A stretch of 64,000 nucleotides of DNA from UBA8914 sp034002905. GTDB taxonomy: Bacteria; Pseudomonadota; Alphaproteobacteria; UBA9219. The stretch is from the NCBI GenBank assembly GCA_034002905.1, contig JAVEZQ010000005.1:1-64000 (forward strand), given 5' to 3'. A model generated the notes under the pieces. That model had not been told where the DNA came from. It ran no database searches and saw only the letters and a list, made by a program, of their open reading frames with translations. Shown one piece after another: positions 43,067 through 52,441 of this stretch. The translations under genes were made by a program, and so were the position numbers. Position 1 is the first letter of the stretch, and each line of letters starts with the position of its first letter.

Positions 43067-43727
43067 ACCCAAGCTTTTTGATACTGGCTTCTAGCTCCGT
43101 GAATTCGGTGATGACGGAGTCGACGCTCATGGCTACTGGAATGTTGAGTTCGCCGTGTGTAATGATGATGCATTTGACTCCGGCATTCTTGCTGGCGAGG
43201 ACATCATTCATGCTGTCACCAACAAAAACCGTCCCTTCATTTCTTACGCCAAGCGCATCTAGAACACCTTTGACGTGGCCGGGGTTCGGTTTGTGAACCG
43301 TGAAAGTGTCTCCACCGGCGATAAAATCGAAATAAGAGGCAAGACCCAGAGTTTTTAGCTGGTTTGTTGTGGCTTCCTCGCTTTTATTCGTACAGATAGC
43401 AAGCTTGATGCCTCTATCGTGTAGGCTCGTGAGGGTATCGCGAACATGTGGATAGACCTGCTCCGGATCTGGGGGCATGGTCCGAATATGTCCGATATAT
43501 TTTTTAACATAGGGGTAGATGTCGCCGGATGGTAGGCCGCCGGACTGTTCAAGCGCATGCTGACAGGTTTCCATAATGCCCTCGGCCATACAGCCCTTGA
43601 CCTGCTCCTCGCTGAGCGGTTGGCGGCCTTCATCAGCGAGCATAAGGTTAAGGCCTTGGCGGAGATCAACCCGGCTATTCAGAATTGTCCCTTCAAGATC
43701 AAAGATAATGGCTTCAAGACGTTGCAT
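43053..43727 (-). CDS. HAD-family phosphatase (Gph-like) with altered motif I
   Basis: A 224-residue HAD hydrolase similar to phosphoglycolate phosphatase: LAICTNKSEEATTNQLKTLGL (motif II), KPNPGHVKGVLDALGV (motif III Lys) and VFVGDSMNDVLASKNAGV (motif IV). Motif I reads FDLEGTIL: the nucleophile D10 is present, but the second aspartate, the usual general acid/base, is Glu (E12). Activity may be reduced or altered. Adjacent to glmU on the opposite strand, an arrangement also seen in relatives. Confidence 0.85.
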   Translation of the reverse strand: MQRLEAIIFDLEGTILNSRVDLRQGLNLMLADEGRQPLSEEQVKGCMAEGIMETCQHALEQSGGLPSGDIYPYVKKYIGHIRTMPPDPEQVYPHVRDTLTSLHDRGIKLAICTNKSEEATTNQLKTLGLASYFDFIAGGDTFTVHKPNPGHVKGVLDALGVRNEGTVFVGDSMNDVLASKNAGVKCIIITHGELNIPVAMSVDSVITEFTELEASIKKLGFTLE

Positions 43728-43785
43728 TTATAGTGCCCTAGAGTATCATAACGAAACGAGTTTAGGCGACAATGGTAAAGAAGCT

Positions 43786-45153
43786 ATGACCACTAATCAA
43801 AAGAATATTCATAACAAACCCTTAGCTTGCGTGGTTTTAGCGGCGGGGCAGGGGACTCGCATGAAGTCGAGTTTGCCAAAGGTCCTTCATCCGGTGGCGG
43901 GAGAGCCGATGATTTGCCACAGCACCCGTATCTGTGAAAAGCTGTCTGCGGATAAGATCACGGTTGTCATTGCGCCCGATATGGAGGCTGTGGAACGTGC
44001 CGTTGCGCCCTATCCCTGCGTCATCCAGACGAAGCCCTTGGGGACAGGTGATGCCGTTAAGGCCGCAATGCCTCACTTGGAGGGGTTTGAAGGGGATGTC
44101 CTTGTCCTCTTTGGCGACACGCCGCTGCTGACGGCTGAGTCCATCGCACGCCTGTGTGACAAGAAAGCCGAAACGGACGCGTCGATTGTTGTTGCTGGTT
44201 TCCTTCCCGATGATCCGGGCGCTTATGGCCGCTTGCTGGTTGCCGCCGATGGTTCGCTTGAGTCAATCGTTGAAGCCGCTGATGCAACGCCTGAGCAAAA
44301 AAAGGTGAAGCTGTGCAATGGTGGGATCATGCTGTTTGAGGCTCAGGCTTTGCGCACCTTGCTTCCCCGTCTTCAGGCAAACAACAGCAAAGGCGAGTAT
44401 TATCTGACCGATTGCGTTGAACTTGCGAACAAGCAAGGGTTCAAAGTTTCCTGTACGACGATTGCGAACGATGATGTGCGCGGCGTCAATACGCGTGCGC
44501 ACTTGGCCGAGGTCGAAGCCGTGATGCAAGACCGTTTGCGTCAGCAACATATGGCGGAGGGCGTAACAATGATCGATCCGCAAAGCGTCTTCCTGCGGGT
44601 CGATACCATCTTCGGACGCGATGTTGTTATCGAGTCGAATGTCGTGTTTGGTGCTAATGTCATTGTCAAAGACAATGTTAAAATTCTTTCTTTTTCCTAT
44701 CTGGAAGGAGTCATGATTGAGAAGAGTGCTGTGATCGGCCCCTTTGCCCGCATCGGAGTCGGCAGTACCGTCGGTGAGAAAGCTGAGATCGGCAATTTCG
44801 TCGAGCTTAAGAAAACAAAGGTCTCCTCCGGCGCTAAGATAAAGCACCTTTCCTATATCGGCATGGCGGATATCGGGGAGAAGGCCAATATCGGGGCCGG
44901 AACGATCACGTGTAACTATGATGGATTCTTTAAATCGCGCACGGTTATCGGTAAACGAGCCTTTATAGGTTCGAATTCAGCGCTCGTGGCGCCGGTGAGT
45001 ATAGGTGATGAAGCCATTGTTGCGGCAGGGAGTGTGATCACAAAGAATGTGCCCGCCAACGCTCTAGGTTTCGCACGCGCCGCGCAGAAGGTTAAAGAAG
45101 GGTGGGCCCTTTTGTATCGCAAAAATCAGGAAGCCAAGAAACGGGGTGCGTAA
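43786..45153 (+). CDS. glmU: bifunctional GlcN-1-P acetyltransferase / GlcNAc-1-P uridylyltransferase
   Basis: A 455-residue enzyme making UDP-GlcNAc. The uridylyltransferase domain has VVLAAGQGTRMKSSLPKVLHPVAG and LFGDTPLLT; the C-terminal left-handed beta-helix has hexapeptide repeats and NFVELKKTKVSSGAKIKHLSYIGMADIG plus GAGTITCNYDGFFK. The start is the ATG at 43786 (MTTNQKN); the 70 codons upstream in frame run through the HAD gene on the other strand. glmS at 60.7 kb supplies the precursor pathway. Confidence 0.96.
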   Translation: MTTNQKNIHNKPLACVVLAAGQGTRMKSSLPKVLHPVAGEPMICHSTRICEKLSADKITVVIAPDMEAVERAVAPYPCVIQTKPLGTGDAVKAAMPHLEGFEGDVLVLFGDTPLLTAESIARLCDKKAETDASIVVAGFLPDDPGAYGRLLVAADGSLESIVEAADATPEQKKVKLCNGGIMLFEAQALRTLLPRLQANNSKGEYYLTDCVELANKQGFKVSCTTIANDDVRGVNTRAHLAEVEAVMQDRLRQQHMAEGVTMIDPQSVFLRVDTIFGRDVVIESNVVFGANVIVKDNVKILSFSYLEGVMIEKSAVIGPFARIGVGSTVGEKAEIGNFVELKKTKVSSGAKIKHLSYIGMADIGEKANIGAGTITCNYDGFFKSRTVIGKRAFIGSNSALVAPVSIGDEAIVAAGSVITKNVPANALGFARAAQKVKEGWALLYRKNQEAKKRGA

Positions 45154-45250
45154 CGCTTGCGCTCCTTTTGAACTGTGGCAACAATATGATTCTTTGCGTT
45201 TTTTACTGATATACGGTATATAGGGACAAGATCAAAGCTCGGGGGATACC

Positions 45251-45628
45251 ATGGATCAAATCAATGAAGACGCTATAAAAAAGCATGTTAAGGACAAGGA
45301 CACATGGTTGCGTTTCGTGTATCTTGTTGTGTTCGGCTTCGCTTTTTATCTATCGACCATTTTGACCTTTGCTGCGTCAATCTTCCAGTTTTTGGCCAAG
45401 TTGTTCAGTGGTAGCATCTTTACGGGCCTTGCCGAATTTGGATCCAGCCTTGCGACCTATCAGGCACAGGTGACGCGATATCTGACCTTTGCTTCGGATG
45501 AAAAGCCATTTCCTTTTGCGCCATTTCCGAATGCCGATGCTTCGCACTCCAACTCGGCCAAACCGACAGAGACAATTGAAGCAGAAGTCGTGCGTGTCTC
45601 TTCGCATGATGCTTCGGATAACGAATAG
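45251..45628 (+). CDS. DUF4389 domain membrane protein
   Basis: A 125-residue protein. One or two membrane segments (about 22-55: FVYLVVFGFAFYLSTILTFAASIFQFLAKLFSG) and the family end pattern SLATYQAQVTRYLTFASDEKPFPFAPFP identify DUF4389. The C-terminal 35 residues are acidic and serine-rich. Function unknown. It precedes dsbB by 35 bases and may share its transcript. Confidence 0.85.
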   Translation: MDQINEDAIKKHVKDKDTWLRFVYLVVFGFAFYLSTILTFAASIFQFLAKLFSGSIFTGLAEFGSSLATYQAQVTRYLTFASDEKPFPFAPFPNADASHSNSAKPTETIEAEVVRVSSHDASDNE

Positions 45629-45663
45629 TTCTCTCGACAATTGAATCAGAGGCGGGTCGGCTA

Positions 45664-46212
45664 ATGAGTAAAGCTGTTGCGGTTGTATTGGAAAAATCCC
45701 TGATGATGCCATGGGTGGCTGCAATACTGTTTGCTGTTAGCACGGCCTCCCTGTTGACAGCTTATATTGCAGAAACCTTTTTTGGTGTTGCGCCGTGTGA
45801 GTTATGTATCTATCAGCGTGTGCCATACGCTTTTGTTGCATTTTTGACAGTCTTTGCGATTGCTCAAAGGAACAACAAAGCTGTAACTGACAAAGTTATT
45901 GGACTTTGTGCCGCGCTTTTGTTTGCGAATGCGGCAATTGCCATTTTCCATTCCGGCGTAGAGCTACAATGGTGGGAAGGAACAGATGGCTGTGCAGTGA
46001 ATCCAGCTGTCTTTAGCGATCCAGAAGTTGCCCGCAAGATGCTTTTGGAAACGCCAGCCGTTCGCTGTGATGAAATTAACTTCACATTCCTTGGATTTAC
46101 GATGGCCAATTGGAACATTGTGGCGTCATTCTTCTGGGGCCTGTATGCTTTGCTTCATGCGATGGGCTATCGCTTGAAATGTAAGGGATGCTGTTCTTGC
46201 CAATTGGCATGA
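45664..46212 (+). CDS. dsbB: disulfide bond formation protein B
   Basis: A 182-residue four-helix quinone-linked oxidase that reoxidises DsbA. The first periplasmic pair is C45-E-L-C48 (CELCIYQRVPY); the second is C110 and C135 in the larger loop (GTDGCAVNP and AVRCDEINF). Cysteine-rich C-terminus (KCKGCCSC) is unusual and is probably cytoplasmic. Uses ubiquinone as electron acceptor in aerobes. Confidence 0.9.
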   Translation: MSKAVAVVLEKSLMMPWVAAILFAVSTASLLTAYIAETFFGVAPCELCIYQRVPYAFVAFLTVFAIAQRNNKAVTDKVIGLCAALLFANAAIAIFHSGVELQWWEGTDGCAVNPAVFSDPEVARKMLLETPAVRCDEINFTFLGFTMANWNIVASFFWGLYALLHAMGYRLKCKGCCSCQLA

Positions 46213-46215
46213 AGC

Positions 46216-46818
46216 TTAAGTCTCTTCAAGTTCCGTATCCCAATAGAGATAGTCGCGCCAGCTTTCGTGCAGGTAATTTGGCGGAAAGGCTTGCCCATTC
46301 TTGTGCAATTCATGCGCAGTCGGTTTGTGCGGGAAGCGGTGGAGATTAAGGCCGCATTTATCAAGCGTGCGACAGCCTTTTGTTGTGTTGCACAGGCTGC
46401 ACGCCGTCACGACATTTTCCCAGGACGTGACCCCGCCCTTTGATTTAGGCAGAACATGGTCGAATGTCAGTTCACTTGTTAAATGTCTTTGTAAGCAATA
46501 TTGGCATTGGAAGGAGTCACGTAAAAAGACATTAAACCGTGTAAAAGCCGGATGGCGTGTCGGTGTGACATAATCTTTTAGGGCGATGACGCTTGGGAGC
46601 CGCAATTCATAGGAAGGGGATTTTACAACGCGTTGATATTCTGACAGAATGGTAACGCGTTCCAGAAAGACAGCTTTGACGGCGTCTTGCCATGACCACA
46701 GAGACAGGGGATAGTAGCTCAATGGACGGTAATCGGCATTGAGGACGAGGGCCGGGCAACTATCCGGTGGTGGGGCCATGGTGATCCCTTCCACTAACAG
46801 GGGGTTGCTGTTCGTCAA
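46216..46818 (-). CDS. HNH endonuclease family protein
   Basis: A 200-residue protein with the zinc-bound HNH fold: FQCQYCLQRH, then ELTFDHVLPKSKGGVTSWENVV, then ACSLCNTTKG. The N-terminal part (LVLNADYRPLSYYPLSLWSWQDAVKAVF) is that of a widespread chromosomal alphaproteobacterial HNH family, not a mobile one. Biological role unknown; nuclease activity is inferred. Confidence 0.9.
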   Translation of the reverse strand: MTNSNPLLVEGITMAPPPDSCPALVLNADYRPLSYYPLSLWSWQDAVKAVFLERVTILSEYQRVVKSPSYELRLPSVIALKDYVTPTRHPAFTRFNVFLRDSFQCQYCLQRHLTSELTFDHVLPKSKGGVTSWENVVTACSLCNTTKGCRTLDKCGLNLHRFPHKPTAHELHKNGQAFPPNYLHESWRDYLYWDTELEET

Positions 46819-46890
46819 ACCGAATGAAATTTCATACGGTTCACGCTAGAGTTTCTAGGCGAAACAAAAGATTCGCGCAAGGGGATGGCG

Positions 46891-47538
46891 TTAAATCCGA
46901 AAAACCTGCCTTAAGAACCTTACGCCTTGCGTTAATCCGGCATCATCAATGCTGTGCCCCAGCCCCTGACAGGGGAAGGCCATCACGTTGATATTTACGC
47001 TTTGTAGGCCTTGTACAGCTGCATAAAGGGCCCCAAAGGGAACGACTTCATCGCTCGTGCCATGGATCAGCATAATCGGCGGGCTTGATTTACGTTCGAA
47101 CTTGAGGGTTTCACCGCCTATCAATGCGCCAGAGTAGCCCAAAACGCCTGCAAAGGGCTTTTCGCGTCTGGGGGCGACGTATAGGCTCATCATGGTCCCT
47201 TGTGAAAAACCAAGCAAGGCAACCTTGTCCGATGTCAGATTGCGCGAGGCCATCAACTGATCGAGATAGTCGTTGAGAGGTTTTGCTGCTTTTTTTACGC
47301 CTGACAAGACGGCATCGGGCGACCAATCTTCTCCGCTGAACCATTGATAGCCAAAGGGAGAGAAATCGCAAGGGGCAGGGGCATTGACGGCAACAAACTC
47401 GGTATTGGGCAGATAGGGGCGCATGGACTCACCAAGGCCGATAATACCGCTGGCACTGTCACCAAGGCCGTGCAGAATAACGACAAGGCGTTCAACCTTG
47501 CCATCGCCCTGCGGTTTAAGCGTGACGTCGGAGAGCAT
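46891..47538 (-). CDS. phospholipase/carboxylesterase family serine hydrolase
   Basis: A 215-residue alpha/beta hydrolase of the acyl-protein-thioesterase / YpfH family. Triad: Ser in LLGFSQGTMMS, Asp in HGTSDEVVPF and His in QGLGHSID. The start at 47538 has AAAGGG six bases before; an ATG at 47553 is also possible. Follows the SIMPL-like gene closely and is likely in its operon. Substrate unknown. Confidence 0.87.
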   Translation of the reverse strand: MLSDVTLKPQGDGKVERLVVILHGLGDSASGIIGLGESMRPYLPNTEFVAVNAPAPCDFSPFGYQWFSGEDWSPDAVLSGVKKAAKPLNDYLDQLMASRNLTSDKVALLGFSQGTMMSLYVAPRREKPFAGVLGYSGALIGGETLKFERKSSPPIMLIHGTSDEVVPFGALYAAVQGLQSVNINVMAFPCQGLGHSIDDAGLTQGVRFLRQVFRI

Positions 47539-47564
47539 CGATAACCCTTTCATCTTTCTCAATA

Positions 47565-48311
47565 TTATTTGGCAGCGACAGGGGGAACGGCTGCATAGAC
47601 GATATTTGCCGTAAGCACAATCTTTTGGGCTCGCTCCATTGAAGCGCCTCCAGCTGACATGGCATCGCTGCTGACGGCCATTTCCATCATAGTCGAGGCC
47701 TGGGCGCGCATCATCTTTGTTGACCGAGCCATATTTTGGGCAGAAAAAGTTCCGCCACTGCCCTGAAAATCAATGTTTCCGATACGGTAGCTGCGGCCGG
47801 CAACGCTTTGGTTCAAAACGCCGAGTTGTTCCGTTGCCATCTTGTATATTTGTGTACGAAGCTTGTTTGTCGCATCCTGTGTTTCAGCAAGAGTCGGGCT
47901 AAAATCGATATCGACAACTTGGATTTGCATGCCGGCTTTGCTTTGCTTTTTGGCTTGTTCGTTTAGGCCGTTGAGAGAGGCTTCAGGAACCCGGGCCTCG
48001 AAAATGGTGCTCCAACGCTCCATGCCGGTGTTGTCCTGCGAGCGGGTGAAGGAAACGAGACGCCAATCCGCCTTAACAACCTTGTTGATCGCATCGGTCA
48101 TATCGGCACGCATCGTTCCGGCTGTTTTCTCGCTGACAGCGGCTTCGACGCCGACCACGACACGTGCTGATTTCGTTGTTACCCAATCTTCAGCGGAAAG
48201 CTGGATCGAAACGGTATCGTCAGGTTTATAGGAGTTCTCCGCCATCGCGGTTGAGATGGGAGAAACAAGAAAGAACAACGCAAGTAAAGCTATTTTCTTT
48301 GTCGTGGACAT
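47565..48311 (-). CDS. SIMPL-like periplasmic protein
   Basis: A 248-residue protein with a signal peptide (about 1-24, IALLALFFLVSPISTAMA). The body resembles SIMPL/DUF541-type domains: VVVGVEAAVSEKTAGTMRADM near the start and AQKIVLTANIVYAAV at the end. Function unknown; family members sit in the envelope. Just upstream of the esterase gene. Confidence 0.7.
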   Translation of the reverse strand: MSTTKKIALLALFFLVSPISTAMAENSYKPDDTVSIQLSAEDWVTTKSARVVVGVEAAVSEKTAGTMRADMTDAINKVVKADWRLVSFTRSQDNTGMERWSTIFEARVPEASLNGLNEQAKKQSKAGMQIQVVDIDFSPTLAETQDATNKLRTQIYKMATEQLGVLNQSVAGRSYRIGNIDFQGSGGTFSAQNMARSTKMMRAQASTMMEMAVSSDAMSAGGASMERAQKIVLTANIVYAAVPPVAAK

Positions 48312-48325
48312 GTTTCTCTCCTTTT

Positions 48326-49030
48326 TTAGAAATCAAGGTTAGCATAATGTTTTGCTGGTTTAAGTCCAGCAATATGGTCGCCCAGAAGCGGTCGAAAACT
48401 TGGGCGCGACTTTATGCGTGCGTACCACTCCTTTGCTATCGGGTGCTTGTCCCATGGAACGTCGCTCAGATAATCAATGACGGATAATTGAGCGGCGGCA
48501 GTCAAATCCGCGAGCGTGATGTCCTCTCCGGCAAGCCAGTTCCGTCGTTCGATGAGCCAAGCGATATAGGATAGATGCCCATTTATATTGTGATATCCAG
48601 CTCTTAGCATGGCGCTATTTGGTTCGCCGGTTCCTTGTAGACGCTTGTAGGCTTTTTCACCAACTATAAGCGTTGTGCATTCGATGTACATTTTATACTC
48701 AAACCAATGCACAAGCCGCCTGATTTCTGCATTTTCCTCTGGCGAGTTGCCGAGAAGGGACAAACCTTTGATCGTTTCCTCGATATATTCACAGATGGGC
48801 GTTGATCCACATAGATAATAGGTTTTTATATCCCCTTCTTCAATACGACTATCAACTTTGAGGGCAGGCACATCCCCAGCGGGGGAGATCATGTAATAGT
48901 CTGGGCTAGGATCCCAAGGTTTTTCAATGGTTGAGGTAAAATTGACTTTTTTCTCTCCCATAAGCAAGCGGACCCTGCGCGAAGCGGGATCAAGCGGATA
49001 GTGATAAAGGCTGTAATGAGAAGAAGGCAT
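48326..49030 (-). CDS. glutathione S-transferase family protein
   Basis: A 234-residue protein from the ATG at 49030 (MPSSHYSLYHYPLDPASRRVRLLMGEKK), the usual GST beginning; the frame upstream to 49117 overlaps the DUF58 gene. The thioredoxin-like domain has DVPALKVD with the cis-Pro and SRIEEGD..ICEYIEE; the helical domain has ISWLIERRNWLAGEDITLADLTAAAQLSVIDYL (N-capping box). Substrate unknown. Confidence 0.88.
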   Translation of the reverse strand: MPSSHYSLYHYPLDPASRRVRLLMGEKKVNFTSTIEKPWDPSPDYYMISPAGDVPALKVDSRIEEGDIKTYYLCGSTPICEYIEETIKGLSLLGNSPEENAEIRRLVHWFEYKMYIECTTLIVGEKAYKRLQGTGEPNSAMLRAGYHNINGHLSYIAWLIERRNWLAGEDITLADLTAAAQLSVIDYLSDVPWDKHPIAKEWYARIKSRPSFRPLLGDHIAGLKPAKHYANLDF

Positions 49031-49100
49031 TGGACCTGAATCGTTGTTACTGGCTTGTTTTACCACATCGGGTAAGGGACAAAAAGAGGGTGAACCATGG

Positions 49101-49778
49101 TTATTTTGTGGCATCAAGGGTCAATTTGAGAAGAACAGGGATAAAACCCGCAACACCACTTTCCGGATCAAAGCCGATAATGGGCCATCCATGGTGAAAC
49201 CGGCTTTCGATCCGTCCCAGATGGACGAGCACGCCCTGATTACCTTGGCCGCCATAGGTTCGAACAACAGAGGAGAACATTGGGCTGATGTCGAGAAAGT
49301 TTCCAAAAAAGATCATTAAGGCGCCATTGACATTATAGGACTTCGGCACTTCGCTTTGTTCTCGAAATCCTTTTTCGAAGAGGATTGGGATCTGAGCCGT
49401 TGTGTTTGTCAGTGGAAGATCGTCTCCCAACCAGCCAACGGAACGTTCACGGTAAGTCAGCAAGTAAGCAAAACTATACATCAAGAGCGCAACCCTATGA
49501 TGCAAAGCTTCATCTAATGGGGCCATATTGGCCCAAAGGTAGATTTTTTTGACAAAAATTTGCTCGTGCTCGCGAACAATGATCTCGCGGCCTCGGGCGG
49601 ATTGTTTCCAGTCGATCCTGCTGGCCGGTTCACCACCCTGATATTTTCGGTACTGCCATACCTTTTCGGTGCGAGAGGTCCGTTGACGCGTTTCAGGAGA
49701 AAAACGTAGGCATTCTGCAATTTGCATGGCCTCGTTTATCAGGCGCTGATCCCGTTTAAGGGCCTGCTTTTCAGCCAT
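49101..49778 (-). CDS. DUF58 domain protein (short form)
   Basis: A 225-residue protein with the DUF58 signature EPASRIDWKQSARGREIIVREHEQ near residue 50-75. Relatives are about 300 residues and act with MoxR ATPases and VWA proteins; this one ends after a short beta-rich part and lacks nearby DUF4159 and BatA/B-like genes. Overlaps moxR by 8 bases. It is either a trimmed version or a reduced operon. Confidence 0.82.
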   Translation of the reverse strand: MAEKQALKRDQRLINEAMQIAECLRFSPETRQRTSRTEKVWQYRKYQGGEPASRIDWKQSARGREIIVREHEQIFVKKIYLWANMAPLDEALHHRVALLMYSFAYLLTYRERSVGWLGDDLPLTNTTAQIPILFEKGFREQSEVPKSYNVNGALMIFFGNFLDISPMFSSVVRTYGGQGNQGVLVHLGRIESRFHHGWPIIGFDPESGVAGFIPVLLKLTLDATK

Positions 49779-50769
49779 GCGCGATGGTCTCCGTCATGGC
49801 CTTCAGAACATCATTGATGCTGACATTATCAGTTCTGGCCATGTAATTGAGTGACATACGGTGAAGAAGGACGGGACGGATCAGGGCGTGCAGGTCTTCC
49901 ATGGTGGGTTCATAACGACCAGCCAACAGGGCATGCGCGCACATGCAAAGGCTTATGGCTTGCGTTGCACGAGGACCGGGACCCCATGAAACATATTGAT
50001 TAACAATCTCAAGTTTCGATGTGCCGGGACGGCCATTGCGAACCAAGGTCAAAAGGGCATCCAGAAGTTTGTCCGACACAGGCATGGATTTGACCATGCT
50101 TTGTATTTCTCTTAAATCATTAATAAAAATAATTGATTTGGGAATGTCCTCGCCTTTTTTGAATGTTGCGCGGGCAATCTGCTTTTCAGTCTCATAGCTA
50201 GGATAATCCACACTGACTTGGATCAAAAAGCGATCGAGTTGAGCTTCTGGCAAGGGGTAAGTGCCTTCCAGCTCCAGCGGGTTTTGGGTTGCAAGCACGT
50301 GAAAAGGTTCGGGTAAAGCATATTCACGACCACTGATCGTGACATTGTGTTCCTGCATAGCCTGAAGTAGGGCGGACTGCGTGCGCGGACTGGCGCGGTT
50401 GATTTCGTCAACCATCAGGAACTGGCAAAATATCGGGCCCGGTACGAAGCGGAAATTGCGTCGTCCATAATCGACTTCCTCAAGGACTTCGGTCCCGACA
50501 ATATCATTTGGCATCAAGTCGGGCGTGCACTGAATTCGCTTGGTTTCAAAGCCAAGCGTTTTGGAGACCACGGAGACAAGAAGTGTTTTGGCGAGCCCTG
50601 GAACACCAACCAGAAGGAGATGCCCCCCCGCCAATATGGCTGTAAGTGTATGACGTACCGTCTCGTCTTGCCCAAAAACAAAGCGGCCGATTTCTTGTTG
50701 GACTTCGTCAAGCTTTCCGTGGGCCATTTGCATGGCGCCGATGGGGTCTGTAGAATAGAGATCGGTCAC
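49771..50769 (-). CDS. MoxR family AAA+ ATPase
   Basis: A 332-residue ATPase. Walker A VGVPGLAKTLL, Walker B QFLMVDEINRASPR, sensor HVLATQNPLELEGTYPLPEAQLDRFLI; C-terminal lid with YVSWGPGPRATQAIS. MoxR proteins act as chaperones for metal or VWA-domain protein maturation and usually work with DUF58 proteins, as here. Divergent from cca. Confidence 0.93.
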   Translation of the reverse strand: MTDLYSTDPIGAMQMAHGKLDEVQQEIGRFVFGQDETVRHTLTAILAGGHLLLVGVPGLAKTLLVSVVSKTLGFETKRIQCTPDLMPNDIVGTEVLEEVDYGRRNFRFVPGPIFCQFLMVDEINRASPRTQSALLQAMQEHNVTISGREYALPEPFHVLATQNPLELEGTYPLPEAQLDRFLIQVSVDYPSYETEKQIARATFKKGEDIPKSIIFINDLREIQSMVKSMPVSDKLLDALLTLVRNGRPGTSKLEIVNQYVSWGPGPRATQAISLCMCAHALLAGRYEPTMEDLHALIRPVLLHRMSLNYMARTDNVSINDVLKAMTETIAHG

Positions 50770-50826
50770 ATCAACCTCATAACATGAATTATGGCGAAAA
50801 AATCATAGATTATGTAGTGTATAAAG

Positions 50827-52107
50827 ATGAAGAAAACGGAAACAAGTCTGATGCGCACATCAACCGAAATTTTGGAAAAGCATCCTGAATGGGTGGATGT
50901 GTGGGGTCTTGCTCCTATCTTTAGTCTTGTGCGGCAGGCGGGAGGTGAAATCCGCGTTGTTGGGGGAGCCCTTCGTGATGCTTTGAGGGGTGTGCCTATT
51001 AAAGATATTGATTTCGCCACAACTTTGTTGCCTGAGCAGGTTCGCGTAGCTTTTGAGGCGGCAGGGTATAAAGTTGTGCCGACGGGAATCAAACATGGAA
51101 CTGTTACTGTAATTGTGAATGCCAAGAATTACGAAATTACGACTCTGCGTCGCGATCTTGCGACCGATGGTCGGCATGCGCGCGTTGGTTTTACTGCGTC
51201 GTGGGAGGAAGATGCGGCACGACGCGATTTTACAATCAATGCGTTATATATGGATGAAGAGGGTGTCCTTTACGATTATCACAAGGGTCTTGCCGATGTG
51301 AAAGCACATCGGCTCGTGTTTATAGGTGATGCCCGATTACGAATTCAGGAAGATGCTTTAAGAATCCTCCGTTATTTCCGGTTTACTGCCGCTCTGGGTC
51401 TAACCGAAAAGAGCCAGATTGACCTCGCTTCCTTTCAAGCTTGTTGCGATCTTCGGTCTTTGATCGACAATTTATCCGCCGAGCGCATCCGTCACGAACT
51501 GATGGTCTTACTGTCTACACCATCCCCCCTTTTTGCCTTACAGCTTATGGCGGAGGCTGCTGTATTGCCTCATCTCCTGTCGGGAGTGACGACAGTAGGG
51601 TTTGTGCCCGCACTCCTAAAGGTAGAGGCCCAGAGAAAAGTCAGGGCTTCACCTTTTGGTCGGCTCTTGGCCCTGACATCGGATCAAACGCCTCTGGCGT
51701 TGGCAAAAAGGTTAAGATTTTCGCGCCAAGAGACCAAGCAATTCATCTCTCTTTATCAGGGGTATTTGAGGCTTAAAACAAGATGTGACGAGGCGACTTT
51801 GCTCCAGCTTTTGTATCGAGTGGGGGGTGAAAGGGCACGCGATTGCGTGCTTTTGGTTCAGGCAGTGGGCTGTGCTGTTTCTGATAATCTTTATAACATA
51901 TTGGACGTTCACCACAATACACCGGCCTTTCCTTTGAGTGGACGGGATATTCTGGGGCTCGGAATTGCGCCGGGAGAGAAGGTCGGAGAATTTTTGTCAC
52001 GTGCCTTAAGCTGGTGGACGATGCAGGCCTATCGTCCTACTCGCGACGAATGCCTTGCCTTTCTTAAAAACTTGATGGGGAAGAGATTGGGAAGAAAAGA
52101 TCAGTGA
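50827..52107 (+). CDS. cca: CCA tRNA nucleotidyltransferase
   Basis: A 426-residue class II enzyme that adds or repairs the 3' CCA of tRNA. IRVVGGALRDALRGVPIKDIDFAT holds the GGxxRD and catalytic D-x-D; ARRDFTINALYMDEEG and RIQEDALRILRYFRF are the next family motifs. The C-terminal half is helical. All three tRNAs in the window encode CCA, so here it would mainly repair. Overlaps DUF1150 by 7 bases in antiparallel. Confidence 0.95.
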   Translation: MKKTETSLMRTSTEILEKHPEWVDVWGLAPIFSLVRQAGGEIRVVGGALRDALRGVPIKDIDFATTLLPEQVRVAFEAAGYKVVPTGIKHGTVTVIVNAKNYEITTLRRDLATDGRHARVGFTASWEEDAARRDFTINALYMDEEGVLYDYHKGLADVKAHRLVFIGDARLRIQEDALRILRYFRFTAALGLTEKSQIDLASFQACCDLRSLIDNLSAERIRHELMVLLSTPSPLFALQLMAEAAVLPHLLSGVTTVGFVPALLKVEAQRKVRASPFGRLLALTSDQTPLALAKRLRFSRQETKQFISLYQGYLRLKTRCDEATLLQLLYRVGGERARDCVLLVQAVGCAVSDNLYNILDVHHNTPAFPLSGRDILGLGIAPGEKVGEFLSRALSWWTMQAYRPTRDECLAFLKNLMGKRLGRKDQ

Positions 52108-52328
52108 ACGCTGACGGGGTTCATCTCGTACTGGCGGATGGTGATAAACGCGATATCTCGATCTGAAACAGCCGTGAGGATTGTTCCGTCAGCGGCATGG
52201 ATAACATGTATCTTGCGCCCATTGACAATAACAGGACGCACATAAGCCGTGTCCTCGATGCCAAATGCGACGAAGTCTTCCTTGGTTAGGGGAGTTTGGC
52301 CGAGCATATCCATGCCTATATCCTCCAT
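52101..52328 (-). CDS. DUF1150 family protein
   Basis: A 75-residue small cytoplasmic protein: FGIEDTAYVRPVIVNGRKIHVIHAADGTILTAVSDRDIAF matches the alphaproteobacterial DUF1150 family, often found with small heat-shock genes. Function unknown. Start could be the second Met (residue 6). Confidence 0.82.
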   Translation of the reverse strand: MEDIGMDMLGQTPLTKEDFVAFGIEDTAYVRPVIVNGRKIHVIHAADGTILTAVSDRDIAFITIRQYEMNPVSVH

Positions 52329-52441
52329 ACCCTCATTCTAAAGGAAAATTGGTCAACCAATTATTAATAAATTGCCGTTTTTATGGTCATATGTTGCGCG
52401 TATCGTTCAGATTCGCCGAGTCTTGTTAAGAAGGGGAAAAA

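Noticed and set aside
43576..43785. N-terminal extension of GlmU
   Set aside because: The frame lies over the HAD gene; GlmU family begins near the ATG at 43786.
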